NCBI GenBank assembly: GCA_029953615.1
Contig: CP124529.1
Location: forward strand, 1,764,998-1,828,997
Length of the DNA: 64,000 nucleotides
DNA from: Pseudomonas putida
GTDB taxonomy: Bacteria; Pseudomonadota; Gammaproteobacteria; Pseudomonadales; Pseudomonadaceae
Direction: 5' to 3'
A program made the position numbers and the translations under genes. Below are positions 1-9,491 of the stretch, piece by piece; within the stretch, counting starts at the first letter, position 1; every line of letters starts with the position of its first letter. Under the pieces are notes generated by a model. The model was not told where the DNA came from. It saw only the letters and a list, made by a program, of their open reading frames with translations, and did not search any database.

Positions 1-540
1 CGGGTGGCCAACCGCGCACACCGTGACCATTTCCACGCTGCCCAGGGCGCGCCGCTCCAGCGATGCCGGGATGCTTTCGTGGTGGAAGAACAGGCCAAGA
101 TCGGCGCGCCGCTCCACCAGCTTGCGCGCCACATCGCCTTGGGCGCCGCTGGCCAGTTGCACCTCCAGGAACGGGTAGCGGCTGGCCAGTTCGTCGAGGC
201 TGTCGATGACCGGCTGATAGGGCATGGCTTCGTCCTGGGCGACTCGCAGCAAGGCCTCCTGCCCGCGCATCAGCGCCAATGCACGGCCATCCAGGCGTTC
301 GCACTGGCGCAACAGTTCGCGGGCATCTTCCAGCAGGGCGCTGCCGTTTTCGGTCAGCTTGGGTTGCCGGCCACTGCTGCGCTCGAACAAGGTGACACCG
401 AGGTCGGTTTCGAGCAGGGCGATCGCGCTGCTGATCGCCGACTGGGCCTTGCGCTGCTCACGGGCCACGGCAGAGAACGAGCGCAGTTCTGCAACGCGCA
501 GGAAGGTACGTAGCTGTTCAAGGTTCCACTGCTCGGCCAT
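1..540 (-). CDS. LysR-family transcriptional regulator, C-terminus cut by window edge
   Basis: The minus-strand frame opens with ATG at 540-538 and stays open to base 1, giving the first 180 residues. The N-terminus (MAEQWNLEQLRTFLRVAEL) and the following helix-turn-helix with RKAQSAISSAIALLE are typical of LysR regulators. The segment after about residue 90 (LLRVAQDEAMPYQPVIDSL) is the start of the effector-binding domain. The gene is divergent from the SMR efflux gene at 626, and a LysR-type box lies between them, so it probably controls that gene. The effector cannot be told because most of the ligand domain is outside the window. Confidence 0.9.
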   Translation of the reverse strand, partial: MAEQWNLEQLRTFLRVAELRSFSAVAREQRKAQSAISSAIALLETDLGVTLFERSSGRQPKLTENGSALLEDARELLRQCERLDGRALALMRGQEALLRVAQDEAMPYQPVIDSLDELASRYPFLEVQLASGAQGDVARKLVERRADLGLFFHHESIPASLERRALGSVEMVTVCAVGHP

Positions 541-542
541 CA

Positions 543-565
543 ACCTATCTCCCATAGTGATAGGT
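543..565. promoter_or_regulatory. LysR-type operator (ATC-N9-GAT) between divergent genes
   Basis: ACCTATC at 543-549 and GATAGGT at 559-565 form a perfect 7-bp inverted repeat with a 9-base spacer. It contains the LysR-family ATC-N9-GAT core (equivalent to T-N11-A). It begins 3 bp upstream of the lysR start and about 60 bp upstream of the SMR gene, where an autorepressing, divergently activating LysR protein would bind. Assignment to the adjacent regulator is inference. Confidence 0.65.
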
Positions 566-625
566 AATGACTTTACCCCATCCAGGTAACGCCTAGAATG
601 CCCCCCAGTTACCGGAGGATCCACC

Positions 626-958
626 ATGAATGCCTACACCTACCTCGCCATTGCCATCTGCGCCGAAGTCATTGCCACCGCATCCATGAAAGCGGTGAAA
701 GGCCTGAGCACGCCACTGCCGCTGCTGCTGATGGTGGTGGGCTATGGCATCGCGTTCTGGATGCTGACCCTGGTGGTGCGCAGCATTCCGGTGGGGATCG
801 CCTATGCCATCTGGTCGGGGTTGGGGATTGTGCTGATCAGTGTCGCGGCGCTGGTGATCTATGGGCAGAAACTGGATGTGCCGGCGATGCTGGGCATGGC
901 GATGATTGTGGGTGGGGTGGTGGTGATTCAGCTGTTTTCGAAGACGGCTGGGCATTGA
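626..958 (+). CDS. emrE: EmrE-type small multidrug resistance (SMR) efflux protein
   Basis: The 110-residue protein has four hydrophobic helices and the hallmark residues of EmrE at the same positions: Glu14 (the proton and drug binding carboxylate, in AICAEVIAT), Tyr40, Tyr60 and Trp63 in GIAYAIWSGLGIVLIS. The family works as antiparallel homodimers in the inner membrane, exchanging protons for quaternary ammonium compounds and other lipophilic cations. GGAGG at 614-618 sets the start. The divergent LysR gene and the box at 543-565 suggest inducible expression. Confidence 0.93.
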   Translation: MNAYTYLAIAICAEVIATASMKAVKGLSTPLPLLLMVVGYGIAFWMLTLVVRSIPVGIAYAIWSGLGIVLISVAALVIYGQKLDVPAMLGMAMIVGGVVVIQLFSKTAGH

Positions 959-1029
959 TGGTTGCCGGGGTCTGGCGGGAGGTTGGGTCAGGGCTGCCAG
1001 GTGCTTGTCTTGATTCCTGGTGTCGCGTA

Positions 1030-1059
1030 GATCGAGCGCCGCGCGGGCGGCGCTCGATC
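1030..1059. repeat. Perfect palindrome, GATCGAGCGCCGC type
   Basis: GATCGAGCGCCGC (1030-1042) pairs exactly with GCGGCGCTCGATC (1047-1059) around a 4-base loop. The same 13-base arm occurs in the palindrome at 24743-24792, so it belongs to a dispersed family. It lies between the SMR gene and the next gene. No T-tract follows, so it is not an obvious terminator. Confidence 0.75.
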
Positions 1060-1166
1060 TCAAAGGCGCCATAAACCTCAAGGCGGCCACATGTCAGCCC
1101 GCACGCAATCCCTCTCGGGCCCGACCCTGTATACTTGCCAGCTGTCCCAGTCTTCGAGGTACCGCC

Positions 1167-2342
1167 ATGCCATCTGCCATTTCCACTGACGTGCTGATCG
1201 TCGGCGCCGGGGTCGCAGGCCTCTGGCTCAATGCCCGGCTGCGCCGCCTGGGCTATTCGACGGTACTGGTGGAACGCGCCAGCCTTGGCGGCGAGCAGAC
1301 CATCAAGTCCCAGGGCATTATCCATGGCGGCACCAAGTATGCCCTGCACGGCGCCCTCACCGGCGCTTCGGAAGCCATCGCCGACATGCCGCGTCGCTGG
1401 CGCGAAGCGCTAAGTGGCAGCGGCGAGCTGGACCTTACCAGCACCCGCCTGCTGTCCGACGCCCATTACCTGTGGTCGCCAGGCACCCTGGCCGGCAACC
1501 TCACCAGTTTCTTCGCCAGCAAGGCCGTGCGCGGCCGGGTCGACCAGGTAAAGGGCGAGCAACTGCCACCTGCGCTCCAGGACCGCGCCTTCAAGGGCAA
1601 GGTCTATCGCCTGGCCGAACTGGTCGTGGACGTGCCCAGCCTGCTGGCCAACCTGGCCCAGCTGGCGGGTGACAGCCTGCTCGCCGGCGAGCGCATCGCG
1701 CCACTGCGCATGGGCGAAGAGCTGGTCGGCCTGCGCGTGGACGGGCGCGACATCCGCGCCCAGCGCATCGTGCTCAGTGCCGGCGCCGGTACCGAAGAGC
1801 TGCTGCATGCCCTGGGCCTGAACCAGCCGGCCATGCAGACACGCCCACTGCACATGGTCATGGCCAAAGGTGCCAACCTGAAACCGCTGTACGCCCATTG
1901 CCTGGGCGGCGGGCCGAAGCCACGGGTGACGGTGACCACCCACCCGGCCGCCGACGGCCAGTGGGTCTGGTACCTGGGCGGTGACCTGGCCGAAGCCGAT
2001 GGCGTTGCCCGCGAGCCGGCTGCGCAAATCGCCGCGGCACAGAAAGAAATCGCCAGCCTGCTGCCATGGGTGGACCAGAGCCAGGTGCGCTGGGCGACCC
2101 TGCGGGTCGACCGGGCGGAACCGGCGCAATCGGGCCTGGTACGCCCGGACAACGCCTTCCTCGCCGACCAGCAACGCCTGCTGGTGGGCTGGCCAACCAA
2201 GCTGGCCCTGGCACCGGACTTCAGTGACCGGGTCATCAGCCACCTGGAGCGTGACAGCATCCGTCCGCAGGCGCAGGCCGACCTGGTCGACCTGCCACGC
2301 CCGCCGCTGGGTGTGCCGGCCTGGGAGCAACTGCTGTCATGA
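1167..2342 (+). CDS. FAD-dependent oxidoreductase (DAO family)
   Basis: The 391-residue protein begins with a Rossmann dinucleotide-binding motif (VLIVGAGVAGLWLNARL, GxGxxG) followed by an acidic residue at the end of strand 2 (TVLVE). This is the standard FAD site of the D-amino-acid/glycerol-3-phosphate oxidase superfamily. Later segments such as RIVLSAGAGTEELL and VWYLGGDLAE fit that fold. The substrate is not evident. ATG at 1167 was chosen because GAGGT lies just upstream; the frame is open further upstream but without a ribosome site. The stop overlaps the next start (ATGA), so it is co-translated with the aldo/keto reductase. A similar pair follows emrE in P. aeruginosa. Confidence 0.85.
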   Translation: MPSAISTDVLIVGAGVAGLWLNARLRRLGYSTVLVERASLGGEQTIKSQGIIHGGTKYALHGALTGASEAIADMPRRWREALSGSGELDLTSTRLLSDAHYLWSPGTLAGNLTSFFASKAVRGRVDQVKGEQLPPALQDRAFKGKVYRLAELVVDVPSLLANLAQLAGDSLLAGERIAPLRMGEELVGLRVDGRDIRAQRIVLSAGAGTEELLHALGLNQPAMQTRPLHMVMAKGANLKPLYAHCLGGGPKPRVTVTTHPAADGQWVWYLGGDLAEADGVAREPAAQIAAAQKEIASLLPWVDQSQVRWATLRVDRAEPAQSGLVRPDNAFLADQQRLLVGWPTKLALAPDFSDRVISHLERDSIRPQAQADLVDLPRPPLGVPAWEQLLS

Positions 2343-3151
2343 GCCTGCCCACCCTGCACAACTACCATCGCCCCTTGGGCAGCACCGGCTTCAAGGTTTC
2401 GCCGCTAGGCCTGGGCACAGTCAAGCTGGGCCGCGACCAGGGCGTGAAATACCCCACCGGCTTCACCATCCCCGGCGATGACGAAGCCCGCCTGCTGCTG
2501 GCCCAGGCCCGCGAGCTGGGCATCAACCTGATCGACACCGCCCCGGCCTACGGCCGCAGCGAAGAGCGCCTGGGCCCGCTATTGCGCGGCCAGCGCGATG
2601 ACTGGGTGATCGTCAGCAAGGTTGGCGAAGAATTCGACAACGGCCAATCACACTTCGATTTCAGCGCCGCCCACACCCGCCGCTCGGTGGAGCGCAGCCT
2701 GCGGCGCCTGGAAACCGACCGCATCGAGCTGGTGCTGGTGCATTCCGACGGCAACGACCTGGCAATCCTCGAACAGCAGGAGGTCTACCAGACCCTGGCC
2801 GAGCTCAAGCAGGAGGGCAAGATCCTCGGCTTCGGCCTGTCCGGCAAAACCGTCGCCGGCGGCCTGAAGGCACTGGAGCAAGGCGACTGCGCCATGGTCA
2901 CCTACAACCTCAACGAACAGGCAGAACGCCCGGTGCTGGACTACGCTGCCGAACACGGCAAGGCCATCCTGGTGAAGAAGGCCCTGGCCAGCGGGCATAT
3001 CTGCCTGGCTCCGGGTGTCGACCCGGTGCAAGCCAGCTTCGAGCTGCTGTTCGCCCACCCGGGCGTCAGCAGTGCTATCGTCGGCACCATCAATCCGTTG
3101 CACCTGGCCCACAACGTGGCCACCGTCGCCCGTATCCTGGGCCAGCATTGA
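2339..3151 (+). CDS. Aldo/keto reductase family protein
   Basis: A 270-residue TIM-barrel reductase. The catalytic tetrad is visible as Asp66 and Tyr71 (LIDTAPAYGRSEERLG), Lys94 (VIVSKVGEE) and His135 (LVLVHSDGND). Family members reduce carbonyls with NADPH; the physiological substrate is unknown. It overlaps the preceding FAD oxidoreductase by 4 bases (ATGA), so the two proteins are probably made together and may act on related compounds. No signal peptide is seen. Confidence 0.88.
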   Translation: MSLPTLHNYHRPLGSTGFKVSPLGLGTVKLGRDQGVKYPTGFTIPGDDEARLLLAQARELGINLIDTAPAYGRSEERLGPLLRGQRDDWVIVSKVGEEFDNGQSHFDFSAAHTRRSVERSLRRLETDRIELVLVHSDGNDLAILEQQEVYQTLAELKQEGKILGFGLSGKTVAGGLKALEQGDCAMVTYNLNEQAERPVLDYAAEHGKAILVKKALASGHICLAPGVDPVQASFELLFAHPGVSSAIVGTINPLHLAHNVATVARILGQH

Positions 3152-3198
3152 GTTGCCCCAGGCCCAGCCTGGACTGACCCGACGCAAGGAGGAGCCTC

Positions 3199-4167
3199 GT
3201 GGCGCGAACGCTGATCCGCAAGAACCCGAGCAACTTCAAGACACTGCCGCTGCATGTCGAGGCCACGCCCGAAGGGCTGACCTACCAGAGCATCGGCATG
3301 CCGCTGAACTTTGCCCAGACCCAACAGCGGCGCAAGGCCATCCAGTTGGCCGATGTGCAACGTTTCGTGGTCGAACTGGCCAACCTGGGCGTGTCGGTAC
3401 GGCTGACCCTGCATTGGCAGAACCGCGATTACTGGGTGCTGGTGCGTCAGCGCCGGCAAGACCGTGGCGATGTGGTGCTGAAACTGATTTCCGGCTATGT
3501 GCCGGCGCAGGAGCTGAACCTGCCGTTGCATACAGCCGTGCAGGAAGTGGCCGAGGAATGCCTGCTGGAAACCCCGGAAGGCTGGCTGGGCGGGCGCTTC
3601 AACGACACCTGGCTACCCGTACCCTACGCTGCCGCCCTGCACTACCGCGAAACACCGCACTTCGTGCTGACCCCGGAGTCCGGTGCCGCACGCCCGGTGC
3701 ACTGCGGCAAGCTGATGCTGCTGGAACGGCCACGGGCGTATGTGCACTTGCCCACCGCCTCGCTGCAACTGATCTATGACATGCGCCTGCAGGTACCCCG
3801 GGACGCCAAGAAGCTCAGCCTGTTCCACGTTGATGAGCGGCTGGAGGGCGACCAACTGGTGGCGCGGCTCAACCGCAAGCGGCCAGACCTGTACCTGATG
3901 CCATTGAAGGACGGCCAGCCACTGGCTGAACTGTATACCGTGAGGAAGGATGAATTGGTGCCGGCGAGCACGCGCGGGCTGTACCTGGCCGAGAGTTTTG
4001 CACGGCAGGAGGGTTGGGTGGTCACGGACGAGCGGGTGCGCTGGAAGGATTGGGTGAAACAGCAGGGGTTGGTGGAGAGCAAGCCGGTGCGGGCATCGCA
4101 CCTGCAGCGGTTTGGCGACAAGGCGCGAGCGCTGCTGGAACGGGCGCGTACCTCCCTGAACAAATGA
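3199..4167 (+). CDS. Conserved pseudomonad protein of unknown function
   Basis: A 322-residue soluble protein starting with GTG, fixed by a strong AAGGAGG at 3186-3192. I do not recognise a firm domain. Homologues next to hldE are, as I recall, sometimes named metal ABC transporter ATPase, but no Walker A or signature motif is present here, so that name is not supported. Around residues 98-125 GYVPAQE followed by QEVAEE resembles a Nudix box with the Arg replaced and altered spacing, so a degenerate Nudix fold is possible but unproven. It ends in the hairpin region shared with convergent hldE. Confidence 0.75.
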   Translation: MARTLIRKNPSNFKTLPLHVEATPEGLTYQSIGMPLNFAQTQQRRKAIQLADVQRFVVELANLGVSVRLTLHWQNRDYWVLVRQRRQDRGDVVLKLISGYVPAQELNLPLHTAVQEVAEECLLETPEGWLGGRFNDTWLPVPYAAALHYRETPHFVLTPESGAARPVHCGKLMLLERPRAYVHLPTASLQLIYDMRLQVPRDAKKLSLFHVDERLEGDQLVARLNRKRPDLYLMPLKDGQPLAELYTVRKDELVPASTRGLYLAESFARQEGWVVTDERVRWKDWVKQQGLVESKPVRASHLQRFGDKARALLERARTSLNK

Positions 4168-4169
4168 TT

Positions 4170-4228
4170 GGGGCCGCTATGCGGCCCTTCGCGGGCATGC
4201 CCGCGAAGGGCTGCACAGCAGCCCCGAT
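4170..4228. repeat. Nested hairpins between convergent genes
   Basis: A perfect 26-base palindrome (CCCTTCGCGGGCATGCCCGC and its end, 4185-4210) sits between GGGGCCGCTATGCGGCC-type and GGCTGCACAGCAGCC-type hairpins. It fills the whole gap between two convergent genes. The core is a compact relative of the REP elements seen elsewhere in the window. It may act as a bidirectional transcription end, but there is no T-tract. Confidence 0.6.
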
Positions 4229-4230
4229 TA

Positions 4231-5654
4231 TCAGTTCTTGCGAATCTTCTCGACGATCGCCGTGGTCGAGCTGTTCTCGACCAGCCCCAGCACCTTCACG
4301 GTACCGCCATAGGCCTTGACGATATCGGCACCTACCACCTGGTCGATGCCATAGTCGCCGCCCTTGACCAACACATCCGGCTTGACCTGGCTCAGCAGGT
4401 TCTCCGGCGTGCCCTCGGGGAAGCTGATCACCCAGTCCACCGCACCCAGCCCGGCCAGTACGGCCATGCGCCGGTCGACGCTGTTGATCGGCCGGCCCGG
4501 CCCTTTCAGGCGGCTGACCGAGGCATCATCGTTGACCGCGACGATCAGGCGATCGCCCTGGGCCCGCGCCTGTTCCAGGTAGGTGACATGCCCGGCATGC
4601 AGGATGTCGAAGCAGCCGTTGGTGAAGACGATCTTTTCTTTGTGCGCCCGCGCGTCATCAATGGCCAGCAGCAGCTGCTCCAGGCCCAGCACACCGCGCT
4701 CGGAGCCTTCCTCGCGCTGGATCGCCCGGCGCAGCTCGGGGGCACTGATCGCAGCCGTACCCAGCTTGCCGACCACGATACCCGCCGCCAGATTGGCCAG
4801 GGCCACCGCGTGGGGCAGGTCCTCGCCGGCAGCGATGGCCGCAGCGAGGGTGGAAATGACAGTATCACCAGCACCGGTCACGTCGAACACTTCACGCGCC
4901 CGCGCCGGCAGGTGCAGCGCCGGCTGGCCGCTGCGCAGCAGGGTCATGCCGTGCTCGCCACGTGTTACCAGCAAGGCGCCCAGGTCCAGGTCCTGCAGCA
5001 ACTGCAGGCCCTTGGCGACCAGCTCGGCTTCATCGGCGCAACGGCCGACGATGGTTTCGAACTCGCTGAGGTTGGGGGTGATGAGGCTGGCGCCACGGTA
5101 GATGGAAAAGTCCTTGCCCTTGGGGTCGGCCAGCACCGGAATGCCCTTGGCCCGCGCCGCCTGGATCAGGCTCTGGTGGTTTTTCAGTGCGCCCTTGCCG
5201 TAGTCCGACAGGACCAGCACCTTGACGCCCTCGAGCAGGCTGTCGACCTCGGCCCCCAGCGACAGCGGGTCGGTGGCGAACGGTTCTTCGAAATCGATGC
5301 GCAGCAACTGCTGGTGACGGCTCATGACCCGCAGCTTGACGATGGTCGGCTGGTGCGCGATGCGCTGGAACACCGAGCGCACGCCTGCAGCCTGCAGGCT
5401 GTTGGCCAGGCTGTCAGCGGCCTCATCCTGGCCGGTGACACCGATCAGCGAAGCCGGTGCGCCCAGGGCGGCGATGTTCAAGGCAACACGTTGGCCGCGC
5501 CGCCGGGGCGATCCTCGATCTGATCGACCTTGACCACCGGGACTGGCGCTTCAGGCGAAATACGCGAAGTACCGCCATGCCAGTAGCGGTCGAGCATGAC
5601 ATCGCCGACCACCAGTACCGGGGCTTGATCGAAACGCGGCATGGACAACTTCAT
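4231..5654 (-). CDS. hldE: Bifunctional heptose-7-phosphate kinase / heptose-1-phosphate adenylyltransferase, frame broken by 2 extra bases
   Basis: HldE makes ADP-heptose for the LPS inner core. The N-terminal ribokinase-like domain shows GDVMLDRYW near residue 20 and the anion-hole motif DVTGAGDT. The C-terminal nucleotidyltransferase domain begins [20 protein letters not shown] with HxGH. The start is ATG at 5654 ([10 protein letters not shown]). The frame breaks after RPGGAAN: the sequence reads AACGTGTTGCC where homologues require AAC-GTx-GCC ([10 protein letters not shown]). An extra dinucleotide near 5485-5489 explains it, and removing it gives about 473 residues, the usual length. The rest of the reading is intact. 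As the first step of core assembly it heads the LPS block. Confidence 0.92.
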
Positions 5655-5784
5655 GGGCAACCCATATGGAAATAATGAACAGGGGCAGGATATTAGCACA
5701 GGGTAGACGACGGCTTTATGGCCAGATCACCCCAGGAAAATTCCCGTGACAATCGGGGCCACGACGGCCCCGATCAACGAGGGT

Positions 5785-7594
5785 TCAGGTGATATCGGCC
5801 TTGGCCGGCTCATCCAGGCCCATGGCATGCAGGCGGGCATAATGGCCATTGGCCGCGAGCAGCTCGGCATGGGTGCCGCGCTCGACCAGGCGCCCTTGGT
5901 CCATGACCAGGATCTGGTCAGCTTTCTCGATGGTCGACAGGCGGTGGGCGATCACCAGCGTGGTACGACCCTGCATCACATGGTCCAGGGCCGCCTGGAT
6001 ATGCCGCTCGGACTCGGTATCCAGCGCCGAAGTGGCTTCGTCGAGGATCAGCAGCGGTGCGTTCTTCAGCAGTGCCCGGGCGATGGCCAGACGCTGGCGC
6101 TGGCCGCCGGAGAGCAGCACGCCGTTTTCGCCCACTTCGGTATCGAAGCCTTTCGGCAGCCGGTCAACGAACTCCTTGGCGTAGGCATCGGCCGCAGCGG
6201 CTTCGATGTCGGCGCGCGGAGCGCCGGCCAGGTCACCATAGGCGATGTTGTTGGCCACAGTGTCATTGAACAGGGTGACATGCTGGGTCACCTGCGAAAC
6301 ATGGCGACGCAGGTTACGCAGGCGATAGTTCTCGATCTCCACGCCATCGAGCAGGATCTGCCCTTGATCATGGTGATAGAAGCGCGGGATCAGCGCCGCC
6401 AGGGTCGACTTGCCGCTGCCGGAGCGACCGACCAGCGCGATCATTTGCCCCGGCTCGGCGACGAAGCTGATGTCGCTCAGCACCTCACGCTCGGTACCCG
6501 GGTAGGTGAAGCTCAGGTTGCGCACTTCCAGGCGCCCTTCCACCCGCTCCTTCTCGACGGTGCCACTGTCCACTTCAGGCGCTTCGTCCAGTTGCTCGAA
6601 GATGCTCTCGGCACCGGCCAGGCCCTTCTGGATGGTCGAGCTGACTTCCGAAAGCTGGCGAATCGGCTTGGGCAACAGGCCAGCGGCGGTGATATAGGCC
6701 ACCAGGTCACCGGCAGTGGACTCGCCACGCAGGAACAGCACCAGGAACATCAGCGCGGCCATGGCGGAATAGATCACCAACTGCAGCATCGGCGTGTACA
6801 GCGAGCCGGTCTTGGTCATGTGCAGCTGCTTGTCGGTATTGCTCTGGCTGGCCTTGCCGAAACGCTGCTTCTCGTAGGCTTCGCCACCGAAACTGCGCAC
6901 CACGCGGTAGCCCTGGATGGTTTCCGAGGCCACGTGGGTGACGTCACCCATGGCCACCTGGATCTTCTTGCTCTGCTTGCGGAATTTCTTTGCTGGCGAC
7001 GCTGACCATTACCGCGATCACCGGCAGGATGGCGACCATCACCAGGGTCAGGTGCCAGTTCATCCACAGCAGGTAGGCGAACAGGAACACCACGGTCAGG
7101 CCTTCGCGGATCACCACCTTGATCGCATCGGTGGCGGCACCGGTGACCATGGTCACGTTGAAAGTGATACGCGAAATCAGGTGCCCGGAGTTGTGGTTGT
7201 CGAAGTAGCGGTTAGGCAGCACCAGCAGCTTGTTGAACAGTTCCACACGCAGGTCGTGCACCAGGCACAGGGAAACCTTGGCCAGGAAGTAGTTGCCGAG
7301 GAACGAGCCCAGGCCCTGCCACGCGGCGATCAGGATGATCAGCAGCGGCACCGCCTGCAGCAGTTGCAGGTCGCGCAGGTAGGGGACGTTGGGGAACAAC
7401 ACCGCTTCGGGGTTGCTCAGGCCATCGACGAAATACTTCAGGATCCCGGCCAGCATCGGCTGGGTCGAGGCAAAGATCACGAAACCGATGATGCTCAGCA
7501 GGAAAATGCCGACATAGGGTTTCACATAGCTCAGCAGCCGGAAGTAGATCTTCAGGCTGGAGGTGTGTTCCGCCGGTCGCGGTGTTTCGGCCAT
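5785..7594 (-). CDS. msbA: Lipid A/LPS flippase MsbA (ABC exporter), frame broken by 1 extra base
   Basis: MsbA flips core-lipid A across the inner membrane at the cost of ATP and is essential. The membrane half has several hydrophobic helices (PYVGIFLLSIIGFVIF and on). The nucleotide-binding domain carries Walker A GRSGSGKST, signature LSGGQRQRLAIARAL and Walker B LLILDEATSALD. The frame breaks near residue 202: AGCAAAGAAATTC stands where AGC-AAG-AAA-TTC (SKKFRKQSKK) is needed. One extra T on the plus strand in the run at 6989-6991 accounts for it. The corrected length is 602 residues, normal for pseudomonads. Given essentiality, a sequencing error is the likeliest cause. Confidence 0.93.
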
Positions 7595-7609
7595 TATCGA
7601 GCTCGCTGT

Positions 7610-8785
7610 TCAGGTTGAACCGGAAATTTTACCACAGGCGCCATCTTCGGCACGTCCCCATGGCAGCAACATGGCCAGGCCGACCGGCAGCCAGCTGATG
7701 AACCATTCGGCACGTGGCGTACCGGTGAGGCTGGCGGCATCGAACTGCATGGCCAGGGTCGAGTACACCCAGAAGCCGAGCAGGATCTTGCCGAACAGCG
7801 TGCCGCGTGCGCGGATGATTTCGCCCAGGGTGTACAGCCACACCATGACCCACAGCAGCATGCCCGGAAGGCCCATCTCCACTGCTATGTGGGTGAACAT
7901 GTTGTGGGTATGGTCGAAGTGCTTGCCCACTGCACTCACGTCGTATGCAGTCCCCAGGCCAAGCCCGGTCCAGGGATGCGCGGCGATCATGTCGACCACG
8001 GCATGGAAGATTTCCGGCCGGTAGGACGAACCGCGCTGGGCGATCAGGTCGTACACGAGATAGAAGGCCAGGCCGGTGGCAATCGCCGCCAGCATGGCGA
8101 ACACCCGGCTGTGGCGGTCGCGGAACCACAGCGGCGCCATGATCACCGTGAGCACCAGGGCCAGGACCGCGCCACGGCTCTGGCTGAGCATGGCAAACAC
8201 CCCCAGGCACGCCAGCGCTGCCAGCCACAACAACTGCAGGCCACGTTGCCGAGGCGGCTCGTAAAGCAGGAAGAGCACGGCTGCACCGATGACGTAGGCG
8301 CCCAGGATCGGGTGAGATATCTCGCCGATGCCCTGCAGGCGGGCGACCAACGGCATGCCCAGCACGCCGTAGAAATGGATGATCGAGACCAGCGCGGCAA
8401 CGGCCAGCAAGACGCTACCGGCCAGCAGCAGTTGACGAATGCGGGCCAGGCCAAGCTGGGCCAGCAGCGGGAACGCCAGCAGGAACACCAGGATGTAGAG
8501 CAGGCGCTTGGCCTCGCGCCCCGGCTCTTGCGCGGCCGACCAGAACAGGCTGAGCCCGCTCCATGCCAACAGCAGCAGTACACTCACCCACAAGGCCGGC
8601 TGACGCCGCCAGGCTTGCATGATGACGTGCCTCGCGGACCACGCCATTACCAGCGTCGGCAGCCACAGGAACAGCACAAGGCCCTGTTGATAGACCTTGT
8701 TGCTCGGTGCCAGGGCAATCGCTGCCAGGAACCAGACCAGACCAAACCCCAACCAGGCTCGCGCCCAGTTTTTTTCATACAACAT
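7610..8785 (-). CDS. waaL: O-antigen ligase / polymerase family membrane protein (WaaL-like)
   Basis: A 391-residue protein with about ten to twelve hydrophobic segments. It has the Wzy_C/WaaL hallmark SQSRGA in the middle and a large periplasmic loop with YRPEIFHAVVDMIAAHPWTG followed by HTHNMFTHIAVEMGLPG. The conserved His in that segment is required for ligases that join O-antigen to lipid A-core. It lies just downstream of the glycosyltransferase genes and upstream of msbA, the same place as waaL in P. aeruginosa. A role as O-antigen polymerase (Wzy) cannot be excluded from sequence alone, but position favours ligase. Confidence 0.82.
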   Translation of the reverse strand: MLYEKNWARAWLGFGLVWFLAAIALAPSNKVYQQGLVLFLWLPTLVMAWSARHVIMQAWRRQPALWVSVLLLLAWSGLSLFWSAAQEPGREAKRLLYILVFLLAFPLLAQLGLARIRQLLLAGSVLLAVAALVSIIHFYGVLGMPLVARLQGIGEISHPILGAYVIGAAVLFLLYEPPRQRGLQLLWLAALACLGVFAMLSQSRGAVLALVLTVIMAPLWFRDRHSRVFAMLAAIATGLAFYLVYDLIAQRGSSYRPEIFHAVVDMIAAHPWTGLGLGTAYDVSAVGKHFDHTHNMFTHIAVEMGLPGMLLWVMVWLYTLGEIIRARGTLFGKILLGFWVYSTLAMQFDAASLTGTPRAEWFISWLPVGLAMLLPWGRAEDGACGKISGST

Positions 8786-8885
8786 CTTTCCCCCGATGAA
8801 TCAAACACACCATCCAATGGTGCTACAGCATAATTTTCGGCATTATTGCCGGTCATTCTGTTCGCCCGACGACAAGGCTTTATTC

Positions 8886-9491
8886 ATGCAATGCTCCCGG
8901 CTACCCCAGGTCGACTTCGATCAGCTGACACAAGGTGCACAGGTGCTTGAGGCAGACAGCCATGGTGCCAAAGTCTACCTGCTCGCGGATGGTAATTTCC
9001 TTAAGGTTTTCCGTAGGAAAAGACTGATTTCATCTGCACTGCTGCGTCCGTACTCGCAGCGCTTCGTCGACAATGCCGCGCGCCTTGCGCAACTGGGCAT
9101 CCCGACCCTGAACGTGATCAGCCAGCACAAGCTCGATGTGCCAGGCCGCACCGCCGTACTGTACCGCCCGCTGCCGGGGCGCACCTTGCTGCAGATGTCG
9201 CGCGAAGAGGGTTTCAGCTGGGACACCTACCTGCCGCGCCTCATCGAGCTGATCCGCCAGCTGCACCGCAGTGGCGTGTACTTCCGCTCGCTGCACCTGG
9301 GCAATGTGGTGGTCACCCCCGACCAGCAGCTGGGCCTGATTGACGTGGCCGACATGCGCTTCCTGCGCCCGCCGCTGTCGGCGCGCATGATCCGGCGCAA
9401 TGTGCAGCACATGGTGCGTTATATCGAACGGGAGAACCTGGGCGACCGATTCCCCCTGGCTGCCTTCGAGGCCGCCCTGCTGGCACGCTGA
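8886..9491 (+). CDS. WaaP/Kdo-kinase-like lipopolysaccharide kinase family protein
   Basis: Protein-kinase-like fold of the WaaP family, often named toluene tolerance protein in pseudomonads. GAKVYLLADGNFLKVFRRKR holds the ATP-binding Lys, LHRSGVYFRSLHLGNVVV the catalytic loop, and LIDVADMRF the metal-binding Asp. The kinase probably phosphorylates an LPS core sugar. ATG at 8886 (201 residues) is chosen because ACAAGG lies 9 bases upstream. Earlier in-frame ATGs at 8796 and 8817 lack ribosome sites, would begin within 10-32 bases of the divergent waaL start, and add sequence that does not look coding. It is antisense to its cluster and ends 2 bp before the convergent glycosyltransferase stop. 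Confidence 0.78.
   Translation: MQCSRLPQVDFDQLTQGAQVLEADSHGAKVYLLADGNFLKVFRRKRLISSALLRPYSQRFVDNAARLAQLGIPTLNVISQHKLDVPGRTAVLYRPLPGRTLLQMSREEGFSWDTYLPRLIELIRQLHRSGVYFRSLHLGNVVVTPDQQLGLIDVADMRFLRPPLSARMIRRNVQHMVRYIERENLGDRFPLAAFEAALLAR

Noticed and set aside
5752..5774. Hairpin ATCGGGGCC/GGCCCCGAT after msbA as an intrinsic terminator
   Set aside because: The stem is good but no T-run follows on the minus strand, and hldE continues in the same direction downstream.
8796..8885. Longer start for the WaaP-like kinase
   Set aside because: No ribosome site at 8796 or 8817, and the added residues look non-coding; ATG 8886 has ACAAGG at good spacing. The longer form cannot be fully excluded.
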